Assembly: GCF_007671675.1 (NCBI RefSeq)
Contig: NZ_VCGW01000001.1
Span: 868,001 to 932,000, forward strand
Direction of reading: 5' to 3'
Length of the DNA stretch: 64,000 nucleotides
Origin: Marinobacter maritimus
Lineage (GTDB): Bacteria > Pseudomonadota > Gammaproteobacteria > Pseudomonadales > Oleiphilaceae
Shown: positions 36,663 through 45,505 of the stretch, one piece after another
How the letters are laid out: every line of letters begins with the position of its first letter
Position numbering within the stretch: the first letter of the stretch is position 1
Notes under the pieces: generated by a model
The model's input: the letters and a program-made list of their open reading frames with translations, nothing else
Database searches by the model: none
What the model was told of the DNA's origin: nothing
Program-made: the position numbers and the translations under genes

Positions 36663-37622
36663 TCATCTAAACCCTTTTGCAAAACCGATACTTCTACTAA
36701 TTAAGTAGAGTAAGTCTAGAGTGTATATTTGGGTTAGCCTGTCTGGCATTAGGGTGTAATAACCCGCCCGAGACATTCGCTTAAAGGAAAGCAAAGCGGG
36801 CAAGAAAATGCATAGTGATAGGCTAGTGAAGATTGCATATGTACTTAATGAAAATAGAGTACATAAAATGAAAAAAAAGAAGGAAAGGATAAAGGTTATT
36901 GTTACAAGAAATATGGGATCCGTAATGGAAGTTTTTAGGTCGCTTAAATAGTTTTCGGAGTGCCATATTTGTCGTTTTATGAATTGGGAGACGGTTTTCG
37001 CATTACCTAAGTGTGTAACATTCAAGACATGGTTAATATGAACAGGTACGTTTTTCGAAGTAAGTCGACGGTGTAGATCTGTATCCTCTCCCGATGTCAC
37101 TAATTCATCAAAACCGTTTACTTTTAAAAAAAGGTCTTTGGATATCATTGTACTTGCACCGATTAGATGTTTCGGCAAAGTAGTTTTACCATTGCTCTCC
37201 AATAGCCAAGATTTCTCGATCCATGTTGCGTTACTGGGTAGCTTAGCCCCGCCCCCATAAGCACAGTTTGGGCGGTCTTTAATTAGCTGTTCAGCCCTCC
37301 TGAGCCAGTTTTTATCCATAAGACAATCAGCATCAATGAAAATGAGTATTTGTCCCCGGGCCTGGGCTGCGCCGCAATTTCGGACAGCACCGACATTCCC
37401 CTCCAGCAACTGGAACACCCTCGCCCCGTCGGAGTTAACGGCAATTTCATGGGTCCGATCCTGAGACCCATTATCCACAACGATCACTTCATACTGGGTG
37501 CTGTTGTAGTCAGAGTTAAAAATAGACTGAAGGCATGAGCCAATATGCTCTTCTTCGTTATAGGCCGGTATCACGATAGAGAAAAAGGGCGAAGCACTCT
37601 CTGTTTTTTTTTGTTCATTCAT
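36663..37622 (-). CDS. Glycosyltransferase family 2 with C-terminal membrane segments
   Basis: This is a 319-residue GT-A enzyme with FFSIVIPAYNEEEHI, VIVVDNGSQDRT, ILIFIDADCLMDKNW (DXD motif) and SGEDTDLHRRL. Two to three membrane segments lie in the last 90 residues. It overlaps the adenylate-forming enzyme gene by four bases (ATGA), so the pair is translated together. It probably adds a sugar at the inner face of the membrane. Confidence 0.86.
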   Translation of the reverse strand: MNEQKKTESASPFFSIVIPAYNEEEHIGSCLQSIFNSDYNSTQYEVIVVDNGSQDRTHEIAVNSDGARVFQLLEGNVGAVRNCGAAQARGQILIFIDADCLMDKNWLRRAEQLIKDRPNCAYGGGAKLPSNATWIEKSWLLESNGKTTLPKHLIGASTMISKDLFLKVNGFDELVTSGEDTDLHRRLTSKNVPVHINHVLNVTHLGNAKTVSQFIKRQIWHSENYLSDLKTSITDPIFLVTITFILSFFFFILCTLFSLSTYAIFTSLSLCIFLPALLSFKRMSRAGYYTLMPDRLTQIYTLDLLYLISRSIGFAKGFR

Positions 37623-38977
37623 TTTTCTCTAACCACCGAGCGAAATTTTCCGTTACGACCACGCGGGATTTCGGGCACGTATTCAAAAGCTACCTGAAAA
37701 TCGTCCCCGAGCCTTTGTTTGCAGTTGGTAATAAGAATGTTCTCATTGAATTCGGCAGCCGAGTCTTTCACTAGCTTTACAGTAGCGTAACCCGGTTGGC
37801 TTTGAACAACCTGGGCCTCCAGAACGCCATCGACACCTTTGAATATGTGGTCAATGCGTCCGATAAGGCGCCCATCGATTGTTTCGATGTAATCATCGAT
37901 CCTGCCGTTTATAGATTTTAACCCCGGCGTACCGCTGTTTTCTTCAGAAGTGTCTGCTAGTGTTGCCGTATCGCCAAGGTTGTATCGCAGTAGTGGCATT
38001 TGCCTGTTGGTCAGCGAGGTCGCGAGCAATCTGCCGGTATCCTGTGAGCCTGAATCTATTTGAACTTCGGTAATGCCAATGACAGAATTTGGCTGGTAGA
38101 TTCCGGTTTTATCTTGTCCGGCAAACATCACATACTCGGCAGTTCCGTAGTAATCGCACACTGCACATTCAAACACAGATTCAATCTTTTCACGCTGCCA
38201 AAGAAGGAGTGTCTCTGAGTTCGTAATAACGACTTTTGGCTGGAACCCCGGCTTGCAACCAGACTTAAGGTAGTGGATCGCTAAATCATAGATTGCTGAT
38301 GGGTAGCCGATCAGCTCTTCAGGCTGAAAGTTGTCCAATTCATTTCTATAGTGGGGAAATGTCTCGTCATTAATATGGTAGCTGGAAAACAATCGCTGGT
38401 TTTCGGACCGGTTGAAGCGTGAAAAAGGCGGTCTCATGTCGTCGGCCAATTTGAGCATTCTGCCGGCAAAGGTAGCACGCCTTGCGCCAAAAGCGACACC
38501 GTGCCGTTCTTCGTGCTCGACCAGCAACGCCATAGCCAATTTATAAGTCCGCTCATCAACCTGCAGTGCCAATGGGGTGCCAGTGCTACCGCTTGTTCGT
38601 TGAATCATGAAAGGTTTTGCAGAGTCTTTGGGTCGAAAGTTACGATCTTGCTCTATTATTGTCCGCTTATTCAAGACCGGCAGCTTTTTTAGATCTTCAA
38701 TCTGTGTAATATCGCTTGGGCGTAGCCCATGCTCCGAAAATAGCTTTTGATAATAAGGAATCTGGTCGTAGCAGTAGGTTACCATTTGGTGAAGACGTTC
38801 TTCCTGAGAAGCCCTTTTTTCTGCTGTGCTCAGTTCTCTGGCCATCTCAAGCTCTTTACATATTTCATGGTATAGCCCCTGATATCGCTTTTGATAAAGT
38901 AGATGCCCATACGTCGAGATCATCAGGTTCTGAATTAGTGGAGGAGAGTGGAAGTACAATTTTTCTGCGAATTTCAT
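37619..38977 (-). CDS. CapK/PaaK-like adenylate-forming enzyme
   Basis: This is a 452-residue relative of phenylacetate-CoA ligase found in capsule and EPS loci (CapK type). The P-loop-like motif MIQRTSGSTGTPLALQ and the YYGTAEY and GRIDDYIET motifs place it in the ANL superfamily. It likely activates a carboxylic acid as an adenylate for transfer to a sugar or carrier. I preferred the ATG at 38977 because GGAGG lies upstream of it; a GTG six codons earlier would include that site in the coding region. It lies next to an acyltransferase gene, a possible partner. Confidence 0.78.
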   Translation of the reverse strand: MKFAEKLYFHSPPLIQNLMISTYGHLLYQKRYQGLYHEICKELEMARELSTAEKRASQEERLHQMVTYCYDQIPYYQKLFSEHGLRPSDITQIEDLKKLPVLNKRTIIEQDRNFRPKDSAKPFMIQRTSGSTGTPLALQVDERTYKLAMALLVEHEERHGVAFGARRATFAGRMLKLADDMRPPFSRFNRSENQRLFSSYHINDETFPHYRNELDNFQPEELIGYPSAIYDLAIHYLKSGCKPGFQPKVVITNSETLLLWQREKIESVFECAVCDYYGTAEYVMFAGQDKTGIYQPNSVIGITEVQIDSGSQDTGRLLATSLTNRQMPLLRYNLGDTATLADTSEENSGTPGLKSINGRIDDYIETIDGRLIGRIDHIFKGVDGVLEAQVVQSQPGYATVKLVKDSAAEFNENILITNCKQRLGDDFQVAFEYVPEIPRGRNGKFRSVVREK

Positions 38978-38978
38978 T

Positions 38979-39587
38979 TTAAACGGCGCCTCCACTTTCC
39001 TTTGTATACCTCATGCCGATTTTTTTGGCGGGGTTGCCGCCCCAAATAGCACCTGGCTCTTCTACAGTGCGAGTTAACACCGAACCGGCGGCGACGATAG
39101 ACTTGTCACTGACACCTACCATTAAAATTGCGCCATTTCCTATCCAGCAGTCTGCTCCGACTTTCACTTTGGTATATTCGCCACCTTGCTGCTGAATTGG
39201 CAACTCAGTGTCGCTAAAATTATGCTGCTGATTACCACTTAGGATATGGACGCCGCTACCGAGTAGTGTGTTGTCTCCGATTGTGCATTTTCCAATATTG
39301 CAGTTGGGGCCAATGTAGACGCCTTTGCAAATCGTGGTATCCGGATGAGAAAATACCGTAAGAAAGCCAACAAGAATATCATCAGAGGTTTCCACGCAGG
39401 CGAGTCGATAGAACGCAGCACGCGTGTAGATACCGAATTTGCCTGGTATCAGGCTCAATGCTTGCGAGAACGACTGGAACGTTCCGTCTGGATTCCCGAA
39501 GAAGCTGAATAAAAGGCATGCCGCATAGAGTGGTGTAGCTAGCAGCAGGAAAAATGATTTGATCGTTCTTTTTAATTTTTGACGCAT
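38979..39587 (-). CDS. Hexapeptide-repeat (LbH) acyltransferase
   Basis: This 202-residue protein has a hydrophobic N-terminal segment (LLLATPLYAACLLFSFFG) and left-handed beta-helix hexapeptide repeats from about residue 85: GVYIGPNCNIGKCTIGDNTL, VKVGADCWIGNGAILMVG and SIVAAGSVLTRTV. Such enzymes acetylate sugars from acyl-CoA. It starts one base after the lyase-like gene ends and is followed by the adenylate-forming gene. Confidence 0.82.
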   Translation of the reverse strand: MRQKLKRTIKSFFLLLATPLYAACLLFSFFGNPDGTFQSFSQALSLIPGKFGIYTRAAFYRLACVETSDDILVGFLTVFSHPDTTICKGVYIGPNCNIGKCTIGDNTLLGSGVHILSGNQQHNFSDTELPIQQQGGEYTKVKVGADCWIGNGAILMVGVSDKSIVAAGSVLTRTVEEPGAIWGGNPAKKIGMRYTKESGGAV

Positions 39588-39588
39588 T

Positions 39589-42174
39589 TCAGGATCGATC
39601 CATTCGCGTATTCAGCCACGTTATCTCGCGCGATGGCCTAAAAGTTAGTAGCGCACGAATTAGTCGCTGGCCAATTCGTGCTATCAGCAGTCTATAGGTC
39701 ATAACGGGCGGCGCCCAATTGCGACTCAGATTACCCAAGCATTCTGCTTGTGTCAGTTCTGGTTTGGTCAGCGTCTGTGGGCCGTGATTCTGCATTAGAA
39801 TCACTAATACGCGTGTGAGGTGTGCCTCATCGCTGCATTGGAGCGTTGCTGTCACGTTCTCAAGCCACTTTTGACCGGCTCTCCAGTACTTAATAGCATT
39901 CCCGTAATCCAGTTCCGACGCCTGAAACATCAGCATTGCTTTGCGAATATCCTGGGCGATCCAGGTGTCGTTCGCAAATTCAAGTTGTGATTTATCCGCC
40001 ATGAAGGAGCGCTCGTTATCAAGCATCCAACGGGTATAATGCAGCAGTGAACTGTTGGCAAATTCGTATGGTTCATCGATTTCGTCCAACTCCCGTTTAA
40101 CATAAAGATACCGGAAGATGCTGGCTAACAGTACGAGGTAGGACCAGCCCGCCTCTACATTCAGCAGGTTTCTTTTTACGATGTCATCTGCCGGGTGAAT
40201 GGTGCTCCTGATTACCTTTTCTGCCTGCTTTAGCCAGGGGCCGTTACTATCGAGAATCGACGCATCCAATAATGTGTTGATGTAATTACCGGTCCCACGG
40301 TTAAAGGGATACCGATGAGTGGAGACATAGACACCACGGGTCATTTTTTTCAGAATGCGAATTTCTGTTTTCTTCAGAGCAAGGATTTGCTCAAGCAGCC
40401 CGCCTTGCCCTTCATGCAGCGCTGACATCCACTTGGCCAGATCAAGAACAGCCTGACGTGACTGACGATTGCCGGTCAAAAAATGGTGATAGAGAAGCCC
40501 GGTTGAGTAGCAATGTTCCTCAGCAGGCCCGCCTCCTGTCTGACCAGGAGTTGAGCTCACATCGTTGTGACGCGAAAACGTTCTATGAGTTGCCGTTTTG
40601 GCATCCAGGTAATGGTCTGTATGCCAAAATAGACCGTTGTTATATTCCGCTCTATCTTCAACGGTATGGTAAATATCTATATCGGTTACATGTCGAGCTA
40701 AATCGTCCATTAACTGAAACCAACGCTGATCGCCGGTGTGGGCGAACTGCCTCGCAAAGCCATAAATAGGATCGTACTGGTTGTTGTAGTGAGAGATGAA
40801 TGGTGGCTCACCGTCACCTTGATAAAGCGACTCATGATCGGCAAAAATTTCACCAAAATTGCGCCAGCCAAACTCATCAATAATTTCACGTTTGACAAAA
40901 AAATTTGAATTGCCGTTAACGCCATGCTCAATCAGCTGGTCAAGGTCGCTGCGTTGTGAATTGGCCTTGAACCAGGGCAGGGCCGTGGCTTGCTCATAGC
41001 ATTGTGCAAATAGCACGGGTACGAGAGGTGTATATGCCGTGGCTGCGACGTCGCTTCCGGAATCATACGCCATTAAAAGACGGAGTGTTTTTTGTTCTCC
41101 ACCTTGCAGCTCGTAAGCGTTCTTTGCTTCTTTCGGGAACAGCCCAACGGTCAATCTGTTTTCTTCCTTTCGCAAACTGGTGGGGAAGTTTTGCCAAAAT
41201 CCTGGTACAGCGATATCCAGATTGATGCCTTGCTGTTCGATACTGATCAGCGGATTAGCGCGTTTGCCGTCAAGCAGCACCCCAGACGAGTCAGAGAGTC
41301 TGTACCCACAGAATTGAGTGCTAGTTTCGCTGCTACAATCGATATGGTTACTGCTCTGCCAATTTTCGCCGCCGCTGGAGTCCTGATACAGGTTGAACTC
41401 AGTAAGTCGTGCCACCTCCGATATCTGATCGGTTGTCTGTGGTGAAACGTGCGCAACGCTATTGGTTGGGAGCGTTGTTTCTACTGCCAACTCGCGAAAG
41501 TAAACTGAACCTGGGTCGCCTAAGTCCCACAGCCCCCCCGAGTGCTGGGAACGTTTTGGGTTATGGGTTCTCAACTCAACCTGAACGATGCTGGTTTCCA
41601 GAAAAACTCTAAGTTCACATTCAAAGCGCGCGAGCGTTTTGCCACTCTGCTTCAGCCATTGACCAGCCAACGATGCCGTAACAAAAACCGGGCCCTCATC
41701 AGTGATTTCCCAGCTGGTTTCGGCTTTGACCAAACAGGGCAGGCCGTTTTTATCGGTCAGGGTTACAGATGATGGAATACCTGAGCTATCTTGTTGAGCA
41801 ATTCTCCAGCTCAGACTGTCAGTTCTTAGAACCACTCGCCCGGTTGAGGTGTGGATAGCCAGACTGTCGGCGGTTTTTTCAATCGCAAGCTTTGGGCCGG
41901 AAGGCAAAGGAGCTTCTAACTTGGTAAGCAACAGATCCTTCTCGTGCCCGGAGTTCAGGTTGGCCAAAAAGCTAACATAAACCCACCGAAAGCTGCCGTC
42001 TGGCCAAAGTGCGAGGGGAGTAAGTTGCACGTTGATCGCTTCATGGCCATCTATAACTGCAAGCTCGTGGATTGCTTTTATCGCCCCTTTGGGGAGCGGT
42101 ATGCCAAGGCTTACTGGCTCATTAATACGAGTAACACCTTTTTTTTCTTCAAGTCGAATGGCTATATTTTTCAT
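39589..42174 (-). CDS. PcRGLX/YetA-like polysaccharide lyase-type protein
   Basis: This 861-residue protein has an N-terminal RIFT-barrel-like opening (EPVSLGIPLPKGAIKAIHEL, then LTPLALWPDGSFRWVYVSF) that I recognise from the exo-rhamnogalacturonan lyase family (PcRGLX/YetA). A long central and C-terminal helical-barrel part follows (YDPIYGFARQFAHTGDQRWF, EEHCYSTGLLYHHFLTGNRQ, NVEAGWSYLVLLASIFRYLY). There is no signal peptide, so it should stay in the cytoplasm unless exported by an unusual route. It could act on a uronate-containing EPS or its oligosaccharides. The family match is from memory of motifs and needs a profile search. Confidence 0.55.
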   Translation of the reverse strand: MKNIAIRLEEKKGVTRINEPVSLGIPLPKGAIKAIHELAVIDGHEAINVQLTPLALWPDGSFRWVYVSFLANLNSGHEKDLLLTKLEAPLPSGPKLAIEKTADSLAIHTSTGRVVLRTDSLSWRIAQQDSSGIPSSVTLTDKNGLPCLVKAETSWEITDEGPVFVTASLAGQWLKQSGKTLARFECELRVFLETSIVQVELRTHNPKRSQHSGGLWDLGDPGSVYFRELAVETTLPTNSVAHVSPQTTDQISEVARLTEFNLYQDSSGGENWQSSNHIDCSSETSTQFCGYRLSDSSGVLLDGKRANPLISIEQQGINLDIAVPGFWQNFPTSLRKEENRLTVGLFPKEAKNAYELQGGEQKTLRLLMAYDSGSDVAATAYTPLVPVLFAQCYEQATALPWFKANSQRSDLDQLIEHGVNGNSNFFVKREIIDEFGWRNFGEIFADHESLYQGDGEPPFISHYNNQYDPIYGFARQFAHTGDQRWFQLMDDLARHVTDIDIYHTVEDRAEYNNGLFWHTDHYLDAKTATHRTFSRHNDVSSTPGQTGGGPAEEHCYSTGLLYHHFLTGNRQSRQAVLDLAKWMSALHEGQGGLLEQILALKKTEIRILKKMTRGVYVSTHRYPFNRGTGNYINTLLDASILDSNGPWLKQAEKVIRSTIHPADDIVKRNLLNVEAGWSYLVLLASIFRYLYVKRELDEIDEPYEFANSSLLHYTRWMLDNERSFMADKSQLEFANDTWIAQDIRKAMLMFQASELDYGNAIKYWRAGQKWLENVTATLQCSDEAHLTRVLVILMQNHGPQTLTKPELTQAECLGNLSRNWAPPVMTYRLLIARIGQRLIRALLTFRPSREITWLNTRMDRS

Positions 42175-42255
42175 GAATTTGTTGGCTACCTAACTTCCTG
42201 TTTGCTTGACAACTTGTTCTCTGGTTTTTAAATGACTTTTTATATTGGAGGTTTA

Positions 42256-43788
42256 TTAATTAATTCTTTCATTGTCTTGCCAGATATTATTTAACGAGCT
42301 TTTCTTTTTGTTTACTTCATATTTAACAGCCCAAAAATACATTTTATAAGGAAGGTCAAGGCTTTTTATTGTAAGTAGAGGTTGGCTTTTAATGCCGAGA
42401 GCAGGAGCAAATAGATTTAGAAGTTTTTTACTATAGAAAATTAAAGTATCCACATTTGAGGATAATATACAATGGGACTTTCCAAGACCATACTCTTCTT
42501 CTAAAAATTTATAAAATTGTTTGCGCAGTAGCTTATTTTTTGGTTTGTTGTAGAAATTTATTACTGTTTTTTTTCTGCTTCCGAAGGCTTCTCGAGGAAT
42601 TCCTTGATCTTCTACTACACGTCTCGCGATTGGCCGGTCATAGTCGTCGCCGGTGGACCATGGAGCCAATTCATCTGAGTTAGATATAGAATGAAGGCTT
42701 GAAACCTCTCGGGCGTACATAAATGGTATGGGGATGTTTATAAAACCAGACTCAAGCCTAGCTTCTCCCAAATTTATGCCTGAAACGCCACCTCGAATTA
42801 TATTTCGTTTTAAGTTTTGTGGACTTAAATTTCGATTCCAAAGTTCATCACCATGGTAACCTGTAAATACTATCGATGGGACTTCATTTTTACCAAGTTC
42901 CTGATAAGCTTTATAAAACACAATTTCAGGCTCTGCTGGAGTGGGACAGATGAACAACGTCTCATCGTCGCCAATATCTTTTTCTACGTAATCAAGATAG
43001 GAAATTTTTAGCTTAAGTTGCCGGGCAATGTCAGTGCCGTCGTCTACAGCAGCACCAGGATTCATCCAAGGTAAAAACGCAGAGCTTGACTTTCGACTGG
43101 TGAATGCCTTATTAATATCGAGGTCGTGGGTAAGCGCAGTTGCAGCGGTTGAATCATAGCCACGTGATATAGTTGTGTATGCAAGGAATGATTTTTTTCG
43201 ATCCGGGCTACACGAATTTCTGCGAATATCTTTCAATTTTTCCCGCAGAGTATCGTAATAAGCTGAGTAATTTTCGAATTCGTGTTTCCTATCTATATGT
43301 TGTCGTTTATATCCGTTCTTCGTAATTTTGACGACAAAGTAGAATAATTGTTCGAATAATTTTATTTTATTATGCAATATGGGAAATGATGAATCGTATC
43401 GATCTATACCCATCATAATGTTATCGGACTGTATTTTGTAATTATGGGTGGGGTCTAATTCTGCACCAAGATATGCTAACAAACACACTAAACTGTTTGA
43501 AGCAAAAAAATATTCACCGTCTTCACAAAAAAACAACTTATCTACCAGTGCCGTTGATGGAACTAGCAAAACCCCGTCGTTTTGTACGATGAGTCCACTA
43601 CCAAAGAAATGTTCTGCACAATTAAAATTACCTAGTTTGAAATCACCGTCCCAAACACCTTCGACGATAAAGTTATCCGCTAATTCAACATCAGCGCCAT
43701 GTAGAACAGTTACCGAAAGAGACGTTTTTTCTATATAACTAATCCAACCTAAACGAGGTAGTCCACTATCAAAATTTTTTCTTATCAT
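42256..43788 (-). CDS. Asparagine-synthase-like protein without glutaminase cysteine (A)
   Basis: This 510-residue protein has the ATP-pyrophosphatase motif of asparagine synthases in altered form (ISRGYDSTAATAL, residues 207-219, in place of SGGxDS) and VFTGYHGDELWNR in place of GDGGDE. The N-terminal domain keeps the general shape (VPSTALVDKLFFCEDGEYFF, FASNSL) but has no N-terminal MCG. It therefore cannot hydrolyse glutamine in the usual way. Like beta-lactam synthetase or lasso-peptide cyclases it may form an amide using an adenylated carboxylate and another amine. It is AT-rich and lies 19 bp after the related gene upstream. Confidence 0.7.
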   Translation of the reverse strand: MIRKNFDSGLPRLGWISYIEKTSLSVTVLHGADVELADNFIVEGVWDGDFKLGNFNCAEHFFGSGLIVQNDGVLLVPSTALVDKLFFCEDGEYFFASNSLVCLLAYLGAELDPTHNYKIQSDNIMMGIDRYDSSFPILHNKIKLFEQLFYFVVKITKNGYKRQHIDRKHEFENYSAYYDTLREKLKDIRRNSCSPDRKKSFLAYTTISRGYDSTAATALTHDLDINKAFTSRKSSSAFLPWMNPGAAVDDGTDIARQLKLKISYLDYVEKDIGDDETLFICPTPAEPEIVFYKAYQELGKNEVPSIVFTGYHGDELWNRNLSPQNLKRNIIRGGVSGINLGEARLESGFINIPIPFMYAREVSSLHSISNSDELAPWSTGDDYDRPIARRVVEDQGIPREAFGSRKKTVINFYNKPKNKLLRKQFYKFLEEEYGLGKSHCILSSNVDTLIFYSKKLLNLFAPALGIKSQPLLTIKSLDLPYKMYFWAVKYEVNKKKSSLNNIWQDNERIN

Positions 43789-43807
43789 TTTAAAGGTCCA
43801 ATAATTT

Positions 43808-45505
43808 TTAATTCAATTTAAGATAATAGTCGATAGTTTTTATTTTGCACATCATGTCTAATGTTGAACCTGCATCAATACCATTTTTTGGGTTTTCTTC
43901 GATGATATTTCGCATCCGTGATTTGTCCAAAATGGGAGAGTTGAGACTGTCAATTACTTCATTTAAAACATTGCTTTGGTATAAATGTTGATAGTTAAAC
44001 CAACCCAATCTTGGTTGAGTCAATTTCATTAACTTTCGCGCTTGTTCAAGAGTTATTCGAGCTGCTCTAGAAAACTCCTGAAGAAGTATTGGATATTTTG
44101 CGGGTAACAGAGTTGCGGCCATCGAATAATTAAGTAATTCCGGATTCCGTGCTCTTAATACTCGTTGATTTAATTTGTTATGCACTCTGTTACCAAAGGG
44201 TATTAGTTGAGAGATTTTTGCTAATTCGTCGTCGGCAAATGGCGCAATGTAACCTGAGGTGCAAGACGCTGCCTGAGCTTGTTTCAAAATGTATTGGCGC
44301 GCTCTGTGCTCCATATTGAATGTTTCTATCGCGCTTTGCCAATCTCCGGCCTTCTGGTAAGTGGCGTCTAATCGATTACGCATTACATCCTTGGTGGTAT
44401 TCGCGGATTCAGCGAAACGGTTATGCCCTTCAGCTGATAGAAACCAGTGATGAGTAGGCGGCGTAGTAAAACGTTCAAGTGCCTTTTTAAACTGGCCGTT
44501 ACGGACCAGGTTATCATTTACCAGTGATGCTGACGCTAGGATTTTCTGAAATCTGGTCCCCATGCTGAGTACCCCGTAGTGACCTCCGAGAAGCTCACCT
44601 AACACACCGCTTGATAGCGGAGCATTATGGATTTCATGCGCCCGCTGACCAGCAATATACCACACGGGAAAGATGCAAAAGCCAAGCTCGTCCAGCATAC
44701 GTTGGAGTAAGTCTTCTGATAGGTCCAGATTCCTGATGTCAGAAAATGTATGATCCATTCGAAAGTTACCGGTGAGAGTACGAGCTATGGATATTTCTCT
44801 ACTGGAGAGGTCGCCGTGTGTATAGGCCGTGTGATAGTTCTCTGGCCCGGTCATAAGGAGCGTGCGAGAATCCCATCCGGCTGACATCATGAGCACAGAT
44901 GAAGGGAGTTCCTGCAATACGATTGAGAGTCGTGACGCGATCTCATCCACCAGTTGGTCTATGGTGTATGTCACGTTTAAGCCTGCTGGCTCCGGTGCCG
45001 TTCGCTTGATTTGAAATGAATCTTCACTGCACGCTGTTAAGTTTTCGTTGGGAAGAGTTTGTTCAATTTTTTGAAAAAAAGTGCTGGAACCAATTGTATA
45101 TCCAGTATTTAGATATTGTTGAATCGACGGCCAGTTCGGGGCCTTTCCCGTAAGCGTCAGGTTGTCGAGACGATTGGATATCTCTAGATTATCGTTATGA
45201 TCCCTACTGTAATAAAGAAGCGCTGTACCTAATCGGTCAGTATCGATTGTTATTTTTTTTGAAGTCTTGTTGTACTTTACAAGTGTACCTTGGCCTGGGC
45301 TTCCAATCGTTTCACTTGAAAGCGAAACTTTAGTTTTTTCTCCCACATAAACTATAAAACCTTCTTCGTCACAGATGAATTGAATATGATTCGTGTTGTA
45401 AACTCGTATGTAAAGTGAGCAGAACGAATCGGAGTAAACACAGTAAAGGTTGGATACGTTTTTTCGGTTAGCGTTTGTTTTTATCAAAAAAGAAGTTGAT
45501 TTCAT
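43808..45505 (-). CDS. Asparagine-synthase-like protein without glutaminase cysteine (B)
   Basis: This 565-residue protein is distantly related to the neighbouring one. The ATP-binding loop reads MMSAGWDSRTLL (residues 206-217), and the N-terminal part contains DTDRLGTALLYYSRD, similar to the LGxxPLYY region of glutaminase domains. It has no N-terminal catalytic cysteine (it starts MKST), so glutamine-dependent ammonia production is not expected. Its start overlaps the stop of the Mur-ligase/Pth fusion gene by four bases, which strongly suggests a joint function. The base composition is AT-rich. Confidence 0.7.
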   Translation of the reverse strand: MKSTSFLIKTNANRKNVSNLYCVYSDSFCSLYIRVYNTNHIQFICDEEGFIVYVGEKTKVSLSSETIGSPGQGTLVKYNKTSKKITIDTDRLGTALLYYSRDHNDNLEISNRLDNLTLTGKAPNWPSIQQYLNTGYTIGSSTFFQKIEQTLPNENLTACSEDSFQIKRTAPEPAGLNVTYTIDQLVDEIASRLSIVLQELPSSVLMMSAGWDSRTLLMTGPENYHTAYTHGDLSSREISIARTLTGNFRMDHTFSDIRNLDLSEDLLQRMLDELGFCIFPVWYIAGQRAHEIHNAPLSSGVLGELLGGHYGVLSMGTRFQKILASASLVNDNLVRNGQFKKALERFTTPPTHHWFLSAEGHNRFAESANTTKDVMRNRLDATYQKAGDWQSAIETFNMEHRARQYILKQAQAASCTSGYIAPFADDELAKISQLIPFGNRVHNKLNQRVLRARNPELLNYSMAATLLPAKYPILLQEFSRAARITLEQARKLMKLTQPRLGWFNYQHLYQSNVLNEVIDSLNSPILDKSRMRNIIEENPKNGIDAGSTLDMMCKIKTIDYYLKLN

